Positions 26,388 to 35,834 of a stretch of 60,244 nt of DNA are shown here, one piece after another. The stretch is from the NCBI GenBank assembly GCA_017996175.1, contig JAGOHK010000008.1, forward strand, positions 1 through 60,244. The letters run 5' to 3'. Position 1 is the stretch's first letter, and each line of letters opens with the position of its first letter. The stretch is from Leptospiraceae bacterium. Its GTDB lineage: Bacteria > Spirochaetota > Leptospiria > Leptospirales > Leptospiraceae. The notes under the pieces are model-generated. The model made no database searches. It worked only from the letters and a program-made list of their open reading frames with translations, and was not told the DNA's origin. The translations under genes were made by a program, and so were the position numbers.

Positions 26388-27875
26388 TCACTTTCCACCC
26401 ACGCGCGTCATAATCTCCCGAAAACTAGCAAGACCAGCTTCTAAGTTCTCAATAATATCATCAGCGATTACATCAGGATCAGGAATATTATCCAAATCAG
26501 CGAGAGACTTATCTTTCAACCAAGTAATATCTAAACTCGTTTTATCCCGTGCAATTATTTCTTCATAAGAAAACTTTCTCCATCTACCTTCTGGATTTTT
26601 TTCTGCATGAAAGGTTTCTTTGCGTTTGCTTCGATTTGTTGGATTGTAACAAGTAATAAAATCTTTTAGGTCTTCAAACTTGAGAGGATTTTTCTTGAGA
26701 GTATGGTGAACGTTAGTTCTATAATCATAGACCCAGATTTCTTTTGTCCAAGGGTCTTTGTTTGCAGGTTTGTTATCAAAGAAAATTACATTAGCTTTTA
26801 CCCCGTTGGCATAAAATATTCCTGTAGGTAAACGTAAGATTGTATGCAAGTCAGTAACGGCTAATAGCTTCTTACGTATCTTTTCACCAACACCACCTTC
26901 AAATAATACGTTATCCGGCACAACTACCGCCGCTTGTCCAGTAGTTTTTAACATTGTGCGGATATGTTGAACGAAGTTTAATTGTTTGTTGCTTGTAGTC
27001 TCCCAAAAATCCTGACGATTGTAAGTCAGGTCATCTTTTTCTTGTTTTCCTTCTTCGTTTGTAAAAGTCTGAGAACTTTTTTTTCCAAAGGGAGGGTTGG
27101 TAAGAACATAATCATAAGTATCCGGTGAAGCTGCAATCAAAGCATCGGCAGAGGAAATAAAATTATCACTCTCAATATCGCCGATATTGTGTAAAAATAA
27201 ATTCATGAGTGCTAGTCTTCTAGTTCCAGCAACTATTTCATTTCCAAAGAATGTCTTTAGTTTTAAAAATTTATTTTGCTCTTTATCTAGTTTGTTATTA
27301 GCCACTAAATAATCATATTCAGCTAAAAAGAATCCTCCTGTTCCACAGGCAGGATCTGCGATTGTTTTGCCTGGAACTGGTCTAATACATTCTACCATTG
27401 CGCGAATCAAAGGACGAGCCGTAAAATACTGTCCCGCTCCACTCTTTACGTCCTCTGCATTTTTCTCTAGCAGTCCTTCGTAAATATCTCCCTTAACATC
27501 TGCACCCATGACAAGCCAGTTCTCACTGTTAATCATATCAATTACTTTGGCAAGCATCGCAGGGTCTTGGATTTTATTCTGACTCTTTACAAATATCTGT
27601 CCTAAGATTCCCTTTTGTGTGCTTAACTCTCGAAGTAGTGTTGCATAATGAACTTCTAACTCTGCACCTTTTTTGGAAATCAAACTTTCCCAATTATATG
27701 CCTTGGGAATATTTAATTTTCGATTGTGTGGAGGTTTACTATATTCATCCGCCATTTTTAAAAATAGCAAATACGTTAGTTGTTCCAGATAATCGCCGTA
27801 ACCCACACCTACATCACGTAGTGGATTACAAAACGACCAGACTTTTGATACGATGGAGGATGTGTTGTTACTCAT
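26388..27875 (-). CDS. hsdM: Type I restriction-modification DNA methyltransferase subunit
   Basis: A 495-residue N6-adenine methyltransferase. The HsdM N-terminal helical domain (about 5-140, SSIVSKVWSFCNPLRDVGVGY..) precedes the catalytic domain. The SAM-binding motif is ADPACGTGGFF and the catalytic motif NPPFG (NPPF). With HsdS it forms the M2S methylase; adding HsdR gives the R2M2S nuclease. It is the last gene of the operon and overlaps the Bro-N gene by 8 nt. Length is normal, and no disruption is seen. Confidence 0.95.
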   Translation of the reverse strand: MSNNTSSIVSKVWSFCNPLRDVGVGYGDYLEQLTYLLFLKMADEYSKPPHNRKLNIPKAYNWESLISKKGAELEVHYATLLRELSTQKGILGQIFVKSQNKIQDPAMLAKVIDMINSENWLVMGADVKGDIYEGLLEKNAEDVKSGAGQYFTARPLIRAMVECIRPVPGKTIADPACGTGGFFLAEYDYLVANNKLDKEQNKFLKLKTFFGNEIVAGTRRLALMNLFLHNIGDIESDNFISSADALIAASPDTYDYVLTNPPFGKKSSQTFTNEEGKQEKDDLTYNRQDFWETTSNKQLNFVQHIRTMLKTTGQAAVVVPDNVLFEGGVGEKIRKKLLAVTDLHTILRLPTGIFYANGVKANVIFFDNKPANKDPWTKEIWVYDYRTNVHHTLKKNPLKFEDLKDFITCYNPTNRSKRKETFHAEKNPEGRWRKFSYEEIIARDKTSLDITWLKDKSLADLDNIPDPDVIADDIIENLEAGLASFREIMTRVGGK

Positions 27876-28716
27876 TTTTTTTCTTCTTTGTTTGGATTTT
27901 CATTTTTTGTAATGGTAAAAAGTTTTCTTTTGTAATTATACTTTTCCCTAACTCTTTTTCCGTTTGCTTACGCGCGTTACCCGCTACACTACCGCCTCGC
28001 TTGGCTACTTGCTTATTTTTATGAAACGTATCTGGTTTTTCTTGCTTCGAAATTTCTGTGGTGACTTTTTCGCCAAGCATTGTGAAGATTAATTCTAAAT
28101 CCGTCATATGGTCGCGTAAGTTTTGTGTTTTCTTTGTTAAACCTTTTACTTGTTTGTATTCAGTCGGAGTTAAACCAAAAGTAGCCTTTGAAATTTCAGA
28201 AGTGAGAATTGCATAATCTTTTTCAGAATGAACTCCACGCTCTTTCCATTCATCTGTAAGATTTTGGCGTATCGCAATTCCGCGAAGTCGTTTATCAATC
28301 CAGTCTTTGGAATAACCTTTTTGTTCGTATAATTCTTTCATCCGTTCTTGTGCAAGTTCTGGATTTTCTATTTCTTGCACTCGCTCGTAGCCGACTTTTG
28401 CTAACCATTGTTTAAATGGCTCTGCTTTTGGAGAAGGAATAGATTGAATTAGCCGCAATAGCTGTTCAGTATCAGCGACATCGGTATTGTACATTTTGCC
28501 ATCAGAAGACATCATTTTCAGTTGACTACAATTTGTAGCCAACTGACTTCCTTCTTGCTTTAACCGAGTCTTTAAAACACTCCAATACTTTCTTGGATTA
28601 GGACTTTCTGTAAGAACAGCAACGACATCTACGATCGAGAAATACCATTTCTCCTTTTCTGCATCCCAATGTGTTCTTACTCTTTTACTTTCAAAAAGTT
28701 TTATTTTATTTTGCAT
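27868..28716 (-). CDS. Bro-N / DinD-like protein within the RM operon
   Basis: A 282-residue protein. The N-terminal ~110 residues (KIKLFESKRVRTHWDAEKEKWYFSIVDVVAVL..) match the Bro-N fold found in phage antirepressors and the DNA-damage-inducible DinD family. The remainder (KGYSKDWIDKRLRGIAIRQNLTDEWKERG; LTKKTQNLRDHMTDLELIFTMLGE) is typical of the DinD-like type commonly sitting beside hsdM/hsdS. The C terminus is very basic. A regulatory or DNA-binding role is inferred. Its 3' end overlaps the hsdM start by 8 nt. Confidence 0.8.
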   Translation of the reverse strand: MQNKIKLFESKRVRTHWDAEKEKWYFSIVDVVAVLTESPNPRKYWSVLKTRLKQEGSQLATNCSQLKMMSSDGKMYNTDVADTEQLLRLIQSIPSPKAEPFKQWLAKVGYERVQEIENPELAQERMKELYEQKGYSKDWIDKRLRGIAIRQNLTDEWKERGVHSEKDYAILTSEISKATFGLTPTEYKQVKGLTKKTQNLRDHMTDLELIFTMLGEKVTTEISKQEKPDTFHKNKQVAKRGGSVAGNARKQTEKELGKSIITKENFLPLQKMKIQTKKKKNE

Positions 28717-28734
28717 GGCTCTTTACTTCTCACT

Positions 28735-28829
28735 GTCTGGATCAAGATTTTCAGGATTTAAGGATTGGCAGGATTTCGTTTTAAGTAAGTCTTTTCTTAT
28801 CATGGTAATCCTTTAATCAAGGTAAAGCT
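28735..28829. repeat. RM-operon palindromic repeat, copy A (forms the hsdS 3' end)
   Basis: The left end CTGTCTGGATCAAGATTTTC, then GGATTTAAGGATT and a right half ending AATCAAGGTAAAG, parallel the full copy at 30249-30352. The hsdS stop codon and last residues (YLD-stop) are encoded inside its right arm. Confidence 0.55.
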
Positions 28830-30138
28830 TACCCTCAAATGCTTTCTTCAATATACTCTGCCTAAGTGTTTCCGTTTGCTCTAGACTGTGGCTAATCGTT
28901 TCTTCTAGTTTGTCGCATACTGTGAGTTTGCTCTCTAGTATTTCGACTATCGCTTGTTGGACTGGGAGAGGTGGGAGGGGGATATTTACTTTTTCTAAAA
29001 TATCAACATTAATATTTTTTTGTGCTGTTGCAGGAGCCAACTCCTCTAATTTCGATTTATGAGAAATAAAGAAATAATTTGTATATTTATTTAATAGTAA
29101 ATTTTCATTACATACTAAGCCGACGACACTATCAGGAAAACAAGCATCTAGACCTAAAATAGCTGTTTCGCCTATATTAGCTGCTATTGTTATACATAAT
29201 GTACCCTTAGCCCACAGCTTACTTTGTTGTAGTCCTTTTTCGCTATACGTTTGACTAAAATTGTTAATATACCCACCGTTTGCTGCTCGAATATCACCTG
29301 TTTGAATAAATGGGTATTTACCTCCAAACAGAGACGGTTCATTTCTTGGTCGATGCTTTGATTTACCTCTATTTATTTCACAAACCTCCCCCAATTTCAC
29401 CCACTTCCATCCTAGGGGTAAATTGTCTGCACCTTGATTTTCTTGATTTAAGGATTTTCTTGATTTCGTATTTGGTATACTTTTACTATCAGGGTAATCA
29501 GGTAAATCAAGTGAATCATTCGTCAACCGTCCCTCAAACGCTGCCTTCAACAAACTCTGGCGGTATATCTTTAGTTGCCTTTGTGCGGTTAATAATTGTT
29601 CTTTCCCGTTTTCTAATTCGCTGAAAAGTTCTTCTATTTTGTTTACAATGGCGACTTGTTCGGGGAGAGGTGGGAGAGGGATTAAGTAATTTTTGATAAT
29701 ATCAGTATTTAGGTTTGGTTGAGCAGCACCCATATTTATATTTCTTAACTCTCTAGTCTTGCTAAGCCAAAAATAATATAAGTATAAATTGCTTCTTTTA
29801 TCTAAATCCAAGAAAGCAGCAATACCATCATTCATAGTTGCATTAATCATACATATTTTGGGCACTCCTAATGTTGCACCGCTATTCGATAATAATAATG
29901 TATTAGGTGCTATCTTTCTTGTTTTGTGTAATCCGGCTTCTTTGATTGTATATTCAAAGGTTGTCAAATAAGTGTTATTATCCTTTGTTAAATCTCTTAC
30001 TTTTAAAAAAGGAATACTTCCATCGTAATACTTTGGGTCACCTGCGGGACGCGGTGAACCTCCTCGAACGACATTACATAACTCAGAAATTTTAGCCCAT
30101 CTCCAATGTTGCGGTATATTATTGTTTGCTTCTTTCAT
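28813..30138 (-). CDS. hsdS: Type I restriction specificity subunit
   Basis: A 441-residue HsdS with two target-recognition domains. TRD1 (about 10-155) ends in IPLPPLPEQVAIV and a conserved spacer helix (KIEELFSELENGKEQLLTAQ..LLKAAFEGRL). TRD2 (about 240-385) ends in IPLPPLPVQQAIV and the second helix (..ILKKAFEGKL). The linker between the two halves (about 208-240, rich in Ser, Asn, Asp, Pro) is encoded by a copy of the palindromic repeat present elsewhere in this operon. The last codons and the stop also come from such a repeat. Both halves look intact. The recognition site cannot be read from sequence. Confidence 0.93.
   Translation of the reverse strand: MKEANNNIPQHWRWAKISELCNVVRGGSPRPAGDPKYYDGSIPFLKVRDLTKDNNTYLTTFEYTIKEAGLHKTRKIAPNTLLLSNSGATLGVPKICMINATMNDGIAAFLDLDKRSNLYLYYFWLSKTRELRNINMGAAQPNLNTDIIKNYLIPLPPLPEQVAIVNKIEELFSELENGKEQLLTAQRQLKIYRQSLLKAAFEGRLTNDSLDLPDYPDSKSIPNTKSRKSLNQENQGADNLPLGWKWVKLGEVCEINRGKSKHRPRNEPSLFGGKYPFIQTGDIRAANGGYINNFSQTYSEKGLQQSKLWAKGTLCITIAANIGETAILGLDACFPDSVVGLVCNENLLLNKYTNYFFISHKSKLEELAPATAQKNINVDILEKVNIPLPPLPVQQAIVEILESKLTVCDKLEETISHSLEQTETLRQSILKKAFEGKLYLD
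29423..29517. repeat. RM-operon palindromic repeat, copy B, in frame inside hsdS
   Basis: ATTGTCTGCACC, GATTTAAGGATTTTCTTGAT and the following bases closely match 30250-30340. It lies in the HsdS inter-TRD linker without breaking the frame. Confidence 0.65.
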
Positions 30139-30248
30139 ATTTGCCCATGATTTGCTTGATTTACATGATTATCTTGAGTAGAATAAGTTTCCAAGAACAA
30201 AATCCTGCCAATCCTTAAATCCTGGTAATTGTTTGCTTTTTACTCGTA

Positions 30249-30352
30249 CATTGTCTGCACCATGATTTTCCTGATTTAAGGATTTTCTTGATTTAGTATA
30301 AAGGAAATCTTTTCCTATCAAGGTAATCCCATAAATCAAGGTTCAGACAATG
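30249..30352. repeat. RM-operon palindromic repeat, copy C (full length, 104 bp)
   Basis: The ends CATTGTCTG and CAGACAATG are exact complements, and pairing continues inward (CACCATGATT against AATCAAGGTT, with mismatches). The centre has AAGGAAATCTTTTCCTA. It lies between the GxxExxY gene and hsdS. It is the most complete copy, so it defines the element's ends. Confidence 0.7.
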
Positions 30353-30369
30353 TTCTCCTATAAAGTAAA

Positions 30370-30747
30370 TCAAGGTAACAGTTTATTATTATGAAGCCTT
30401 TTAAATTCTAAACTTTTTGCTCCAAAATTTATAAGTAAACCAATTTCCATTTTATATGCCTCTAAGTAATTCATCGCCTGAGCCAAGTGAACATCTTCCA
30501 GTTTGATAACAGCCTTTAATTCAACCATTATAAAATCTTCTACAAAGAAATCTACTCTTCGAGTCCCAATATTGACTCCTTCATAATAAATACTCATCTC
30601 CATTTCTCTTTCAAATTTTAATTCTTGTTTTTTGAATTCAATAGCCAATGCTCTTTGATAAATCACTTCCTGAAATCCATTTCCCAAAGTGGAATGAACT
30701 TTCATAGCACATCCAATTATTTTTCCTGTAATGTCTTCATACTTCAT
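30370..30747 (-). CDS. GxxExxY family protein
   Basis: A 125-residue protein with the name-giving motif GFQEVIY near residue 25. A PD-(D/E)xK-like arrangement follows: RRVDFFVEDFIMVELKAV gives Asp then E-x-K. The family is widespread in bacteria as stand-alone small genes, proposed to have a nuclease-like fold, with no settled function. Here it lies in the restriction-modification operon, flanked on both sides by copies of the 104-bp palindromic repeat. That suggests it arrived as an insertion cassette (inference). Confidence 0.85.
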   Translation of the reverse strand: MKYEDITGKIIGCAMKVHSTLGNGFQEVIYQRALAIEFKKQELKFEREMEMSIYYEGVNIGTRRVDFFVEDFIMVELKAVIKLEDVHLAQAMNYLEAYKMEIGLLINFGAKSLEFKRLHNNKLLP

Positions 30748-30761
30748 ATCTTCTTATACAA

Positions 30762-30812
30762 TAATCCTATCAAGGTAATCCCATAATCAAGCGAATCAAG
30801 GTTCAGACAATG
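30762..30812. repeat. RM-operon palindromic repeat, copy D (right half)
   Basis: ATCAAGGTAATCCCATAATC..AATCAAGG and CAGACAATG match the right half of 30249-30352. It lies between the dual-OB-like gene and the GxxExxY gene. A further CAGACAATG end with similar flanks is at 32680-32688, between the DUF488 and hsdR genes. Confidence 0.6.
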
Positions 30813-30831
30813 TTCCCCTAAAATATCAACC

Positions 30832-31671
30832 TTACCCAAACAATCCCGGTTGCGTGATAGGCTTCGGATAAAACGCCCCAATGATAACAAAAGGATTCGG
30901 TGCGGTATAATGATGTTGTTTGGTAGTTCCTAAATAGAAGTAAACATCTTTTGTTTTAACAAAATTATCAAAGTATTTTTCTTTTACTTTCTCGCAGGCT
31001 TTCATTTCATCACCATTACAAGATTCTGATTTTAAAGAATTCCAATAAAGCATTCCCGTTTCCCAATCTTCAATCATAAGGTTTGCAATTTTTCCAGAGT
31101 CATCTTCAAACTCATACTTGAATTTGTAAGGGAGCTTATCTACTACTTCAAAATTTTCAATGTCCTCTTCATTCTCTGATTCGAAGAGATTCAATTGACG
31201 TTTTTCAGATTCTACGAAATTAATTTTTTTAGAATCCCATTCCCTATCTGTTTTTTCATAAGTAAATTTATGAATTTTGGTTGGCTTGAAGACAGCAAGT
31301 GATGTGCAGATATTTTTATCTTTGGCTTCTTTAATCAATTTCGCCAGATTGGTATATACATTTTTCATTACATACTTTCGTCTTTCTTCCCAAGTATCCC
31401 CATCGGCTTCTATCTTTCCTAAATCTTTAATTTCTTCATAATTGACCGGACGAAAAGACTCTGGGCGAAAATCATTTGTATTTCTTTTTAGTTCTAGCTC
31501 CACCCAATCATATTTATTGAAACGCTTATCATAATCTAATTTACGAAAGGGGAGAGGATATATACGAATCCATTTTCCTTCTTCCGTAATCCCTGCCGTG
31601 CAGACAGTCTCTCCATATTTCGTAGAAAGCGCAGGATACGTTTTAACTGTGATTAGAATTTTCATCTTCAT
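30832..31671 (-). CDS. Dual OB-like (DuOB-type) protein paired with DUF488
   Basis: A 279-residue protein. The N-terminal part (MKILITVKTYPALSTKYGETVCTAGI..GKWIRIYPLPFR) is a beta-rich segment that I recall from the family named dual OB-containing domain. The C-terminal domain ends KDVYFYLGTTKQHHYTAPNPFVIIG. From memory these proteins are typically encoded beside DUF488 genes in defence-type loci. The neighbour fits: the DUF488 gene ends 3 nt upstream. Nucleic-acid binding is inferred from the fold. The family assignment is from memory only. Confidence 0.6.
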   Translation of the reverse strand: MKMKILITVKTYPALSTKYGETVCTAGITEEGKWIRIYPLPFRKLDYDKRFNKYDWVELELKRNTNDFRPESFRPVNYEEIKDLGKIEADGDTWEERRKYVMKNVYTNLAKLIKEAKDKNICTSLAVFKPTKIHKFTYEKTDREWDSKKINFVESEKRQLNLFESENEEDIENFEVVDKLPYKFKYEFEDDSGKIANLMIEDWETGMLYWNSLKSESCNGDEMKACEKVKEKYFDNFVKTKDVYFYLGTTKQHHYTAPNPFVIIGAFYPKPITQPGLFG

Positions 31672-31674
31672 AGA

Positions 31675-32586
31675 TTATATATGTTCCAAGGAAAATTTAT
31701 TGGAAAGTAATGGCAAAAGTGCATTAGCCGTTCTGCTTCTATGACAAGAAGTATGTTCCTTTTCAAAACAAGTCAAAGCCACTCTCTTGTTCGTTTTACA
31801 AATCTCTGCTACACTTTTTAAATCGTCAGTCATCTTTGGTAAAATGTTTCTTTCATAATCTACAAATAGATTTTGATAGTCAGTTTCTTGTTTTAGATTT
31901 TTTCTCTTATCAGATTCAATTCCTAAATTTGGAACATGAATATATTCTATTCCTACATTTTCTAATATATTTTTCAACTGACTTTTAGAAAAACCGTATT
32001 TCATGCTAAATGGGTTTTTTCTTACATCGCAAAGTACTTTTACATTTTCATTTAATAGCAGAGTCACATATTTTTCTACAGACTTACCTTCATAACCAAT
32101 CGTAAAGAGAACTGATTCTTTTTTATTTGGTTGTAAGTTTTGAATGATTTCTAATTCAGATTTTTTTAAAACCTTTTCTGCTATCTCACTTCTAATTGCA
32201 TAGAAAGGAAAATTCTTATACACATATCTAATTAATGAATCTCCTTTTAAATCTTTAAAATCAGAATAAATGCTTTTCAAATACTTTCTATCTTGTAAAT
32301 TTAAGGTTTCGTTATAATTAATACTTGTTTTTACAATCCATGTTACAGGATCCTCTTCGACTAAATCGTATTTAATCATTGTTTTCAAATCCTGGTTTGC
32401 CTGTGCGGAATAACAACCAAAACGATAAGGAAGAAAATCATAACTAGGTTCTTTTTGATTTTGTGAAAATAAAAAAAGAAGCTTCTGAAAATCTAATTTA
32501 GAAAGTTTTCCTCCAAACATTTGAATGAGAGCAAGAATTACTTTTCTTCTGTAAAACATCGATTTAATTTCAAAAGTTTTTTTCAT
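31675..32586 (-). CDS. DUF488 protein with N-terminal winged-helix-like domain
   Basis: A 303-residue protein. Residues 1-135 look like a DUF4065/SocA-like helical domain (LIQMFGGKLSKLDFQKLLFLFSQ; YDFLPYRFGCYS). Residues 160-300 are DUF488: TIGYEGKSVEKY, DVRKNPFSMKYGFSK, and the Cys-rich end TCFEKEHTSCHRSR. DUF488 proteins have conserved Arg and Cys/His residues suggesting an enzymatic or nucleotide-binding role, and are often found near restriction and modification genes. Three nt separate it from the dual-OB-like gene, so the pair is co-translated. Confidence 0.8.
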   Translation of the reverse strand: MKKTFEIKSMFYRRKVILALIQMFGGKLSKLDFQKLLFLFSQNQKEPSYDFLPYRFGCYSAQANQDLKTMIKYDLVEEDPVTWIVKTSINYNETLNLQDRKYLKSIYSDFKDLKGDSLIRYVYKNFPFYAIRSEIAEKVLKKSELEIIQNLQPNKKESVLFTIGYEGKSVEKYVTLLLNENVKVLCDVRKNPFSMKYGFSKSQLKNILENVGIEYIHVPNLGIESDKRKNLKQETDYQNLFVDYERNILPKMTDDLKSVAEICKTNKRVALTCFEKEHTSCHRSRTANALLPLLSNKFSLEHI

Positions 32587-32738
32587 TTCCTCTTATCCTT
32601 ATCAGTTGTCCGCTTTTTTAGGACAACTCAACTTCCTTTCTCTTAATCCTATCATCCTAAAATTCTACGAATCCTAATTCAGACAATGTTCTACGATTAA
32701 GCTAATCATGATAATCCAAAAATCCTTTAATCCTAGTA

Positions 32739-35612
32739 CTACGCCGCCAACACTTCATTTAACTCATCGAGAATCTTTTCATAATCCTCTTTGAATAATT
32801 GATAAAATTTACCAAGACCACCGTTACGATTGAAAGGGTCGAGATCGAAATCTTCCTTCTCTATATGAAAACTATTTACCACGTATTCTTTAATCATCCG
32901 AAGCCATAACATTTGTTCTTCGTTGAATTTAGTTTTTCCAGCTTGTTTTTTGAAAACCCAGTCTTGGAAGTTTTTATCTACAATTTTGTCGTAAGAAGTG
33001 ATAGAAGAATCTAGCCCGCTTACTTTTCGAATCAAGGAGACAAGTGCTGTTAGCTCATTGAGTGGGGATCCTTTGCATTGACCTAGAGCTTCATAGGCTT
33101 GCCATACGTGGATAGGGGCTAATACAGGTTTTTCACGTAAAAGTGTTTCTAGGACTTCTTTTAGCATTGAATAAGTAAGTTCCCTTCTGCGAAAAGGTTC
33201 GTTGTAGAAAATCTGGAGTGCGGTTAATTCGTCTTTATGCTCTTGCATCCAATTGGCAAATTCTTTTACTATTTTCTCAGCTTTTTCCTTGTTGTCTTTG
33301 TCCCAACCTACATGGATTACTTCATCAGGATTCAATAAATCAATTCTTTGTTCATGCGTCTTTCTTACATTTTCTATGAATTCATTTAACTCACCTGTAA
33401 ATATTCTCGCTGCTTCGTTTTGTATTTTCTCTGTTTCTTTTTTGATGATTGCTTCAATGACGTTGGGGGCAGCGTCTTTATTTTCTGCTTTTACTTTTGT
33501 TTCAATATCTTCTAGTAAATCAGGATTAAATGCGTTTAATAGCTCTTTTGCGACTTGTGGAATAGTTTTCCCATTTGCCTTTTCTTTGAATTTCTGTTTT
33601 TCCTTTTCAGTCAGTTGTTTTTCTAATCGAATTAAACGACTGGCAAGTGAGGTAAATAACTCTTCTTCTCTTGCTCCGACTGCAATGGCTTGGAGTAATT
33701 CTTTTAGGGCAACGCCAGGCTTTTTTTCAAGCGGGCGGCTATCTGTCTTTAAACTCTTTGTGACTCCGATTGCATCTACAATTACAAAATGGTCTTTCGT
33801 AAACCTAGCAGTTGGTGTTACTTTTCTTAAATCATCGAGGCTAATCGTCCTTGTTCCCCGACCTTTCATCTGCTCAAAATAATTTATACTTTTTACATCT
33901 CTCATAAAAAGCAAAACTTCTAGCGGCTTCACGTCAGTTCCCGTTGCAATCATATCCACAGTAACCGCAATTCTAGGATGATAGTCATTTCTAAACTGTG
34001 CTAGATTACTTTTTGGGTCTTCCCCTTTTTCGATTATATTATCATTTTCATCTTTTTTGTCTTTGTCTGAATTATAAGTGATCTTTTTACAGAATCTATT
34101 TTCTTCTGCAAATTCTTCTCTTACAATTCTTATTATATCGTCTGCATGGCTATCTGTCTTTGCAAAGATTAAAGTCTTTGGAACTTCAAAGTTTCCATTC
34201 TCGTCATATCGGTCTTTAAAAATATTTGGTAGATTATCTTTGAAAGATTTTATTATAGTTCTGATTTGATTGAGATTTACAACATCTTTATCTAATTGCA
34301 TTTTAGAGTAAGCTTCATCCTCATCTTGCAACTGCATTCTTTTTTTAAAACTCAGACGTTCTCTATGCTCAATGTATTCGCCCTTCCAGAGAGTCGCTCC
34401 TGCTTGTGTAACTTTCGTATCAATGATAAAAACTTCATACCCGACATTCACCCCATCTGCAACTGCCATTTCATGAGAATAGTCACTTACTTGGTTTTGA
34501 TCAAAATATCCTATTGTTCGTTTATCGGGTGTAGCCGTTAGCCCCACTTCAAATGCATCAAAGTATTCTAGAACTTGTTTCCACAGATTATAAATGCTTC
34601 TATGGCATTCATCAATCACAATAAAATCAAAAAACTCAATTGGAATCTTTGGATTGTATTCTATTGGAGGAACTTCTTTGGGTTGCCATTTTCTTTCATT
34701 TGGATTTTCTTCTTCTAATTTTTCATCTAATTCAGATCCTTTTAAAACAGAATACAATCGTTGTATTGTGCTAATACAGACTTGACTATCTGTAGCAACA
34801 TAACTGGATTTTAAACGTTGGACGCTATAGAGTTCGGTGAATTTTCTATTATCATCATTCGGAACAAACGACATGAATTCTTGCTCTGCTTGCTCTCCTA
34901 AATTCTTCGTATCTACTAAAAATAAAACTCGTTTTGCTTTTGCGTATTTTAATAACCGATAGATGAAAGTAATCGCCGTAAATGTTTTTCCTGATCCAGT
35001 CGCCATTTGAATCAAAGCTCTCGGTCGATTTTCTTTAAATGATTTTTCTAATTTTGTAATAGCATTGATCTGACAATCGCGCAAACCCTCGGTTGGTAAT
35101 GTTGGTAGGTTATGTAATCTTCCACGCAGTGATGTAGAGGCGTCTCGCAACCTAGCTTTAAGTAAAGAAGGACTATTTTTATTTTCTGTGTAATTCTTGT
35201 ACCAGTCGCGTAATGTTTCGGGTCGATGAAAACAAAAGACTGATCTAGCTCTTGGCTTTGGATCGGTAAAGTCTGTAAACCGTGTAACCTCTCCTGTGCT
35301 AATATACACAAAAGGCAAAGGATCATTGTTGAGGTGTTTGAGTTTTGCATTTGCATACTCTTCCCCCTGTGTTTCATGCACACTGATTCTATGACCTTCC
35401 TCTTCTCTCTTAGCTTCAATTATTCCGCAAGGTTTCCCATCTACAAAAAGCACGTAATCCGCCGGACCAACGTCAGTCAAATACTCCTTAACCGCTACGC
35501 CCACTCCTGCATGTAGATTTATTTTTTTAATACTTTGAATTACCCATCCAGAGGCAACTAGTTGTTTGTCTATATGGTCACGTGCAACTTGTTCCGGGTT
35601 TTGATTTGTCAT
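32739..35612 (-). CDS. hsdR: Type I restriction endonuclease subunit R
   Basis: A 957-residue motor/nuclease subunit and the first gene of the operon. The N-terminal PD-(D/E)xK nuclease is seen as DYVLFVDGKPCGIIEAKRE (D..E-x-K). The SF2 translocase has Walker A QMATGSGKTFTA, DECHRS (DEAD-box variant) and GLTATP; motif VI is QMKGRGTRT. The C-terminal domain is of the EcoEI-R type. With HsdM2 and HsdS it forms the ATP-dependent restriction enzyme that cuts away from the recognition site. All motifs are intact, so the system is probably active. Confidence 0.95.
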   Translation of the reverse strand: MTNQNPEQVARDHIDKQLVASGWVIQSIKKINLHAGVGVAVKEYLTDVGPADYVLFVDGKPCGIIEAKREEEGHRISVHETQGEEYANAKLKHLNNDPLPFVYISTGEVTRFTDFTDPKPRARSVFCFHRPETLRDWYKNYTENKNSPSLLKARLRDASTSLRGRLHNLPTLPTEGLRDCQINAITKLEKSFKENRPRALIQMATGSGKTFTAITFIYRLLKYAKAKRVLFLVDTKNLGEQAEQEFMSFVPNDDNRKFTELYSVQRLKSSYVATDSQVCISTIQRLYSVLKGSELDEKLEEENPNERKWQPKEVPPIEYNPKIPIEFFDFIVIDECHRSIYNLWKQVLEYFDAFEVGLTATPDKRTIGYFDQNQVSDYSHEMAVADGVNVGYEVFIIDTKVTQAGATLWKGEYIEHRERLSFKKRMQLQDEDEAYSKMQLDKDVVNLNQIRTIIKSFKDNLPNIFKDRYDENGNFEVPKTLIFAKTDSHADDIIRIVREEFAEENRFCKKITYNSDKDKKDENDNIIEKGEDPKSNLAQFRNDYHPRIAVTVDMIATGTDVKPLEVLLFMRDVKSINYFEQMKGRGTRTISLDDLRKVTPTARFTKDHFVIVDAIGVTKSLKTDSRPLEKKPGVALKELLQAIAVGAREEELFTSLASRLIRLEKQLTEKEKQKFKEKANGKTIPQVAKELLNAFNPDLLEDIETKVKAENKDAAPNVIEAIIKKETEKIQNEAARIFTGELNEFIENVRKTHEQRIDLLNPDEVIHVGWDKDNKEKAEKIVKEFANWMQEHKDELTALQIFYNEPFRRRELTYSMLKEVLETLLREKPVLAPIHVWQAYEALGQCKGSPLNELTALVSLIRKVSGLDSSITSYDKIVDKNFQDWVFKKQAGKTKFNEEQMLWLRMIKEYVVNSFHIEKEDFDLDPFNRNGGLGKFYQLFKEDYEKILDELNEVLAA

Positions 35613-35834
35613 AAGTTTCTACTATTTAACTTTATCAAAGTAACTATCTAAGGTATATAGCTTTTATAGTACAATAGGATAAAGACAAGTTAGAACGTAA
35701 TTAAATGATATTTTTTGTCAAGGGAAAGTAGGAAATTGCTATAAAAAACTTGTCATTTTATCTGGAAACGAGAATGCTCGAAAAGAAGTAATTTAAAAAT
35801 GTCCAAAATAAAATGATTTGTTAATTCGATATGA
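35613..35834. other. Spacer upstream of hsdR
   Basis: A 222-bp AT-rich spacer that should hold the RM operon promoter reading leftward. I see no strong promoter match or hairpin. The nuclease-like gene upstream is on the same strand, so read-through is possible. Confidence 0.3.

Noticed and set aside
27617..28024. A 135-residue plus-strand frame
   Set aside because: Antisense to the overlapping hsdM and Bro-N genes.
33253..33882. A 209-residue plus-strand frame inside hsdR
   Set aside because: A shadow of the hsdR coding strand; Ser/Phe-rich composition typical of an antisense frame.
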